Shown here one piece after another: positions 9,666 to 12,709 of a stretch of 12,709 nt of DNA. Below the pieces are notes generated by a model. The model made no database searches. It was not told the DNA's origin and worked only from the letters and a program-made list of their open reading frames with translations. Made by a program: the position numbers and the translations under genes. Every line of letters starts with the position of its first letter. Position 1 is the first letter of the stretch. Source of the stretch: Stramenopiles sp. TOSAG23-3. Lineage: Eukaryota > Sar. The stretch is taken from NCBI GenBank assembly GCA_900128585.1, contig LT642667.1, positions 1 to 12,709 on the forward strand, written 5' to 3'.

Positions 9666-10715
9666 CTAAAAACGAATAAATTCGGCAAGAAGACCAAAAT
9701 GGTCCGATGGGAATATCCCAGATTCCCCTTTCAAAGGATCCGTCCCAAGAAGGTGTATCGAAGCTGGGGACACAAACTGCGAAGACGGTGGCAAATGGTT
9801 GCCCCCGCTACCATCTACTCCGGTCTTAATAAGCACCACGCGATCAAAGCGAACCTGCTTGTGCTTCCTTTTAATATTGAATCGCATCACGTTTATCTTG
9901 GTATCCTCTGTCCACCCTACTTCATCAGGGTGGAGGTGTGCCCAAACGTCACACAATCTATTGTCCGTAGAAATCATCAGATTTTCGCTCCACGTTCCAC
10001 ACAAATTGAAGTCTCCCGCGAGAATCACTCCGTGAAGAGCAAGGGGTAACGCTGGAGTGGCGCTTTCACTTTCGGGAATATTCGCTTTAACTTGAGCATT
10101 CGCTTCGTGCGATAACGTATTTTCGCCACCGTCAAACAGCTTTTTTTTCGCTAGCTGGAGCGATGATCGAATTGAGGTCTTTCCTCGTTGATGTACCTCT
10201 TCAAGATTCTTGAAATAAGCGAACGGGTCGCCTCTTTTCAAATGTGGTAGCAGTGTTGCAAGCTGGGCCTCTCGTCTGGAGGCATTCTGTTTCATGCTCT
10301 CAAGATGAACGGTACAAACCCGAATGCGCGATTTATCTTGCAGCAGAACATCCGCGATGAGCGCCCGTCGACCAAGCTTGGTCGGGAGACGAACCGTCCA
10401 AGTGCCAAGGACATCGACACCTCCAGCAACCCAAACCGCAACATCATAGCCACAGTGAAGTCTCGGCAGTCCCGCACATTTGTATCCGCCTGCCAATATT
10501 GCAGGGTGAATTATGCATTGCGCATGAAACTCTGCCGTGACCTCTTGGAAGCAAACTATAGCCGGCTTAGAGGCCAGACTCTCCGTCAACAGTGCATCCC
10601 ACCTTGCCTCCGCTTCGAAAGAATCGAACCAAACGTTCCAGGTCACAAACTGAAAGCGTCGAGGGACTCGAGCATCACTCTTCTTTAATGACACGTCAGA
10701 CGCAAGAGTAGCCAT
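9666..10715 (-). CDS. TDP2: Tyrosyl-DNA phosphodiesterase 2-like (EEP family), 349 aa
   Basis: A member of the exonuclease-endonuclease-phosphatase family. TDP2 hydrolyses the 5'-phosphotyrosyl bond left by stalled topoisomerase II, giving ends that NHEJ can ligate. Motifs occur in family order: TWNVWFD (Asn27), QEVT (Glu58, metal), HLES (His137), GDFNL (Asp235, Asn237), DVWAHL, RFDRVV (289-294) and SDHFGLL (Asp338, His339). The segment from DVWAHL through RFDRVV to SIHLLG and FPSDHFGLL matches the order and wording of the TDP2 C-terminal half closely, separating it from APE1-type or sphingomyelinase relatives. There is no N-terminal UBA domain as in human TDP2. About 60 extra residues, rich in charge and serine, lie between HLES and GDFNL. 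No intron is needed. The ATG follows an in-frame TAG at 10739-10737. Confidence 0.85.
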   Translation of the reverse strand: MATLASDVSLKKSDARVPRRFQFVTWNVWFDSFEAEARWDALLTESLASKPAIVCFQEVTAEFHAQCIIHPAILAGGYKCAGLPRLHCGYDVAVWVAGGVDVLGTWTVRLPTKLGRRALIADVLLQDKSRIRVCTVHLESMKQNASRREAQLATLLPHLKRGDPFAYFKNLEEVHQRGKTSIRSSLQLAKKKLFDGGENTLSHEANAQVKANIPESESATPALPLALHGVILAGDFNLCGTWSENLMISTDNRLCDVWAHLHPDEVGWTEDTKINVMRFNIKRKHKQVRFDRVVLIKTGVDGSGGNHLPPSSQFVSPASIHLLGTDPLKGESGIFPSDHFGLLAEFIRF

Positions 10716-10965
10716 CCAAAACTTACAACTTCTAATCTAAAAGATTTGTTTATAATTTTCGTTATAAAATAATTTAAATAACCACTAATATTTAGACTAG
10801 TAACACAAATATCTCGCCGTTCACATGAATACTACCTCCTCTGTCCTCTGCTAATTTATTTTTTTTAAATAAAATAATTGTCCTACTACGAGTAGTCTTC
10901 TAGACTAATGTAATAAATTTTAATTCTTTTGTGTTCGTTGTTTTCTTGTTGTGTTTTTAGTGTGT

Positions 10966-10987
10966 GGTATTTTATACGTATAATACC
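10966..10987. repeat. Imperfect palindrome centred on TATACGTATA
   Basis: Flanks GGTATT and AATACC surround the TATACGTATA core, with one extra T in the left arm. It could be a cruciform or a dimeric factor site. Function is unknown. Confidence 0.5.
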
Positions 10988-10998
10988 ATCCAACTCCG

Positions 10999-11113
10999 AA
11001 TCACGTTAAAAGTTTAATAATATCTTTGAATCACGTACTTAACGTAGTTAGTAAATATTAAATATTGGTCTATCATTACATTAGTTTTACTCGATTAAAA
11101 TTGTTACGTGATT
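10999..11113. promoter_or_regulatory. Three copies of AATCACGT (two direct, one inverted)
   Basis: AATCACGT occurs at 10999-11006 and 11029-11036 (exactly 30 bp apart), and its reverse complement ACGTGATT occurs at 11106-11113. The shared CACGT core resembles the ACGT core bound by bZIP and bHLH factors. An operator role is inferred only from clustering upstream of two genes. Confidence 0.35.
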
Positions 11114-11138
11114 TGGATATCTTTTTTACTTTTGGTAG

Positions 11139-11159
11139 GTCAAGCGTCAAGCGTCAAGC
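11139..11159. repeat. Tandem 7-bp repeat GTCAAGC x3
   Basis: Three exact adjacent copies, followed by another G. A second 7-bp repeat, ACAGGCA x2.7, lies nearby at 11237-11255. Replication slippage explains both. Confidence 0.85.
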
Positions 11160-11448
11160 GGGACGGGAAAAAACATTTTAAAGGCGACAGCATGAACCAT
11201 AGAATTTTGGAAAATATTTTTGTAGTCAGCAGTACTACAGGCAACAGGCAACAGGAAAAATTCTTTTGATATAAAGAATTGAAGAATGATTATTTCTGTG
11301 GTGTGTGTTGTTGTTACACCTGGTAGTATTATTGTAGACGACTGTGTGTATATGTATTTGATGATTTAACTCACATTATTTGTGTCATTTTTGAATCTGG
11401 ATAAACTGATACTCCATGAATTGGAAGGCGAAATAACAAGCGAGAGAA

Positions 11449-11454
11449 TATAAA
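11449..11454 (+). promoter_or_regulatory. TATA-like box (TATAAA) of the four-helix membrane protein gene
   Basis: TATAAA lies 116 bp before the ATG at 11570. If transcription starts about 30 bp downstream, the leader would be about 90 nt and would include or just skip an out-of-frame ATG at 11488. In AT-rich DNA such hexamers also arise by chance. Confidence 0.4.
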
Positions 11455-11496
11455 TCCGTTTCTTCTATCACTAGTTGTGAAAAATTTATGTTAAAA

Positions 11497-11544
11497 CTTT
11501 GTACCAGTTCTCTGTTGAACCTTTGCACAAATTCTCTCATCAAC
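11497..11544. repeat. Imperfect 24-bp tandem repeat in the 5' leader
   Basis: Units at 11497-11520 and 11521-11544 match at 18 of 24 positions, both starting CTTTG and ending AAC, with TTCTCT in the middle. They end 25 bp before the ATG of the membrane-protein gene. Confidence 0.6.
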
Positions 11545-11569
11545 TTTACCCTCTTCAAAATCCATTGTC

Positions 11570-12076
11570 ATGGCTCAAGAGCCAACTACCATTTACCAGC
11601 CGGCTGTTTCTGCTCCACAACAAGGCGTCAGAGTGGCGGTGGGGATAGATCAATCACACGCGCAAACATGGGCAGAGCAAAACACAAGACATAAACCTCT
11701 GTGTTGTTCGAACAAATCAGCATTTATTTGCATAGGCATTTCCTACGCTCTTGCTTTTATATGTGAGCAGCTCACAATGGAAGATAGAATACTTGGTCTC
11801 GTGTTAGGCATTGCGGCCTTTCTTATTGGATTCCCAGCACCTATATTTATTTTATACCCAACAATTAAACATTTTGGTCGCCCAGGAGCTCCCAAAAAAA
11901 GCGGGGTTGCAACACGATTGGTTATTGGAACATTCTGCTATGTTATCACGATTATTGTTACAACGATATTAATTATGAATGCGGTTCATAAAACCTCGTC
12001 CATGCAAGGGCTTGCTATTGTTTGTAGCAGTATGCTTGGTTTTTCTGGGCTTATTTTTTATATTGATCAACCATAG
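11570..12076 (+). CDS. Hypothetical four-helix membrane protein, 168 aa
   Basis: I do not recognise the family. A polar N-terminal segment of about 45 residues (MAQEPTTIYQPAVSAPQQ...) is followed by four predicted membrane helices at about 50-68, 75-98, 116-138 and 147-166. The first two helices are joined by an acidic loop (EQLTMEDR) and the second and third by a basic, glycine/proline-rich loop around 99-115 that includes GRPGAPKK. The basic loop and the polar N terminus would probably face the cytosol. A CC pair at 45-46 just before helix 1 is a possible palmitoylation site (inference). No signal peptide is apparent. The size and pattern suit a small tetraspanning protein, but no signature motif is visible. 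The ATG at 11570 has a TATA-like box upstream, but an overlapping out-of-frame ATG at 11488 leaves some doubt about initiation. Confidence 0.7.
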   Translation: MAQEPTTIYQPAVSAPQQGVRVAVGIDQSHAQTWAEQNTRHKPLCCSNKSAFICIGISYALAFICEQLTMEDRILGLVLGIAAFLIGFPAPIFILYPTIKHFGRPGAPKKSGVATRLVIGTFCYVITIIVTTILIMNAVHKTSSMQGLAIVCSSMLGFSGLIFYIDQP

Positions 12077-12085
12077 ATGATCAAT
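12062..12085 (+). repeat. 8-bp perfect hairpin with the stop codon in its loop
   Basis: ATTGATCA (12062-12069) and TGATCAAT (12078-12085) are exact complements around an 8-nt loop holding the TAG stop at 12074-12076. It may be a chance structure in AT-rich DNA. Confidence 0.5.
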
Positions 12086-12309
12086 GCTGTTATCTTTAAA
12101 TCGAACAAAGGGGGTAAGCGTCAATTCCAGAGAGCGAAGAAAGTCTCTAAGAATTCAATAATATTAGAGGGTGTAGAGATACATATTAATATGTACAAAA
12201 CATTTTTTGTAAAAGACATTATGTGTTATTTTTTATGTCTCGCTTACCCGTAAATTAAAAACATTTTAAATTTCCTTCACGGAGGACACTTTGTTTTTGG
12301 ACTCGTAAA
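12077..12309. other. Convergent 3' spacer
   Basis: An AT-rich stretch between two genes that end toward each other. A 9-bp inverted repeat, GGGTAAGCG (12112-12120) and CGCTTACCC (12241-12249), could fold the transcript. No gene and no AATAAA signal were noticed. Confidence 0.5.
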
Positions 12310-12702
12310 TTAGTCGCTCAAAAGGTAAAGTATAGAGATTTGATCCAACTTTGTCTTCACTTGAATTTCAGTATGCCATTTCTCCTCGATTAACGGCCCT
12401 AAATATATCCCATTTGTCCCAGTGGCAACAAACGCAGGCGATAGTCTTTCGGTTTCGTTTCCCAAACTCTTGGATGGCGGCAAAACCCTCCCTTTCCAGC
12501 TTTGTACAGGGCAAAATATAGCTTCTGGGGGTGGTTTGAAAGATTGCCGGTCAACTGCATATAGTCTTGTTGAGGGAACCGCAGAAATTTGGAAGCCTCT
12601 GTCAGGACCCATTAGCTTGCATTCGCCACGTGAAGTGATGTCTGCACCCATGCAAAATAAACCTTCAAAAACACCACTGAAACTTTTGTTCTTCAACTGC
12701 AT
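12310..12702 (-). CDS. Unrecognised ORF, probably the 3' part of a gene running off the right edge
   Basis: The 130 codons from the ATG at 12702 end at a stop at 12310-12312. The frame stays open upstream to the window edge, so the true start or an upstream exon may lie outside. The protein is soluble in character, with no membrane segment or signal peptide. It contains four cysteines, a proline-rich stretch (SFKPPPEAIFCP) and a glycine-rich segment (ATGTNGIYLGP). I cannot assign a family. An uninterrupted 130-codon frame in AT-rich DNA favours a real gene, but with no recognised domain the call stays tentative. Confidence 0.5.
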   Translation of the reverse strand: MQLKNKSFSGVFEGLFCMGADITSRGECKLMGPDRGFQISAVPSTRLYAVDRQSFKPPPEAIFCPVQSWKGRVLPPSKSLGNETERLSPAFVATGTNGIYLGPLIEEKWHTEIQVKTKLDQISILYLLSD

Positions 12703-12709
12703 TTTCTCC

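Larger units (their letters stand above)
10716..11569. promoter_or_regulatory. Divergent non-coding region between the TDP2-like and membrane-protein genes
   Basis: The region is 854 bp of AT-rich DNA with no credible gene. It should hold the promoters of both flanking genes. It contains three copies of AATCACGT (10999-11006, 11029-11036, and inverted at 11106-11113), a near-palindrome at 10966-10987, 7-bp tandem repeats (11139-11159, 11237-11255), a TATA-like box (11449-11454) and a 24-bp tandem repeat just before the downstream gene. No tRNA or other structured RNA was recognised. Confidence 0.55.

Noticed and set aside
9657-10049. 130-codon plus-strand open frame
   Set aside because: It is fully antisense to the TDP2-like gene, whose catalytic motifs GDFNL, RFDRVV and SDHFGL fall in the same interval.
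10716-11569. Possible tRNA or small RNA gene in the long spacer
   Set aside because: No cloverleaf-compatible arms and no TTCRANTC-type B box were found by eye.
1-12709. CRISPR array, transposase or viral insertion
   Set aside because: There is no regular repeat-spacer pattern and no transposase, integrase, reverse transcriptase or viral structural motif in any frame examined.

Overview
The window looks like nuclear DNA of a free-living microbial eukaryote. Genes alternate strands and are separated by AT-rich, simple-sequence-rich spacers. Three genes carry one short spliceosomal intron each (71, 71 and 90 bp), with GTAAGT 5' splice sites, a CTRAC-type branch site and an AG 3' end. There is no bacterial operon layout or Shine-Dalgarno pattern. 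The first gene pairs Tudor-like 'VVYEDGDKED' and PDZ-like 'GPLGLTI' modules, a combination I associate with stramenopile algae and their relatives. That taxonomic guess is moderate to weak and rests on no search.

Layout: (1) 1-459, a GAA/TTC polypurine tract that runs off the window's left edge, then T-rich and AT-rich promoter/leader DNA. (2) 460-3515 (+), a two-exon gene for a 994-aa, probably nuclear protein with a Tudor-like domain, a PDZ-like domain, a basic disordered stretch, a second weak Tudor-like/PDZ pair and a coiled coil. (3) 3516-3908, a convergent 3' spacer holding a 25/24-nt inverted repeat plus a 13-bp direct repeat. (4) 3909-7018 (-), two-exon DNA ligase IV (1012 aa) with all nucleotidyltransferase motifs, two BRCT domains and an XRCC4-binding-like segment between them. 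(5) 7019-7721, a divergent promoter region with a second GAA tract. (6) 7722-9512 (+), a two-exon sulfatase of the arylsulfatase K type (566 aa, signal peptide); its intron lies directly before the formylglycine cysteine codon. (7) 9513-9665, a short convergent 3' spacer. (8) 9666-10715 (-), a single-exon tyrosyl-DNA phosphodiesterase 2-like enzyme (349 aa). (9) 10716-11569, a non-coding promoter region with several short repeats. (10) 11570-12076 (+), a 168-aa protein with four predicted membrane helices. (11) 12077-12309, spacer. (12) 12310-12702 (-), an unrecognised ORF whose frame stays open to the right edge.

Functionally, ligase IV and the TDP2-like enzyme belong to one repair route. 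TDP2 removes topoisomerase II peptide from 5' DNA ends and ligase IV seals them in non-homologous end joining. They lie about 2.6 kb apart on the same strand with the sulfatase gene between them, so the proximity may be chance. The sulfatase is a secretory/lysosomal-type enzyme unrelated to repair. I see no mobile element ORF, CRISPR array, rRNA or tRNA. The least ordinary features are the duplicated Tudor-PDZ architecture, the sulfatase's acidic metal-site variant and intron placement, and the repeat structure between the first two genes.
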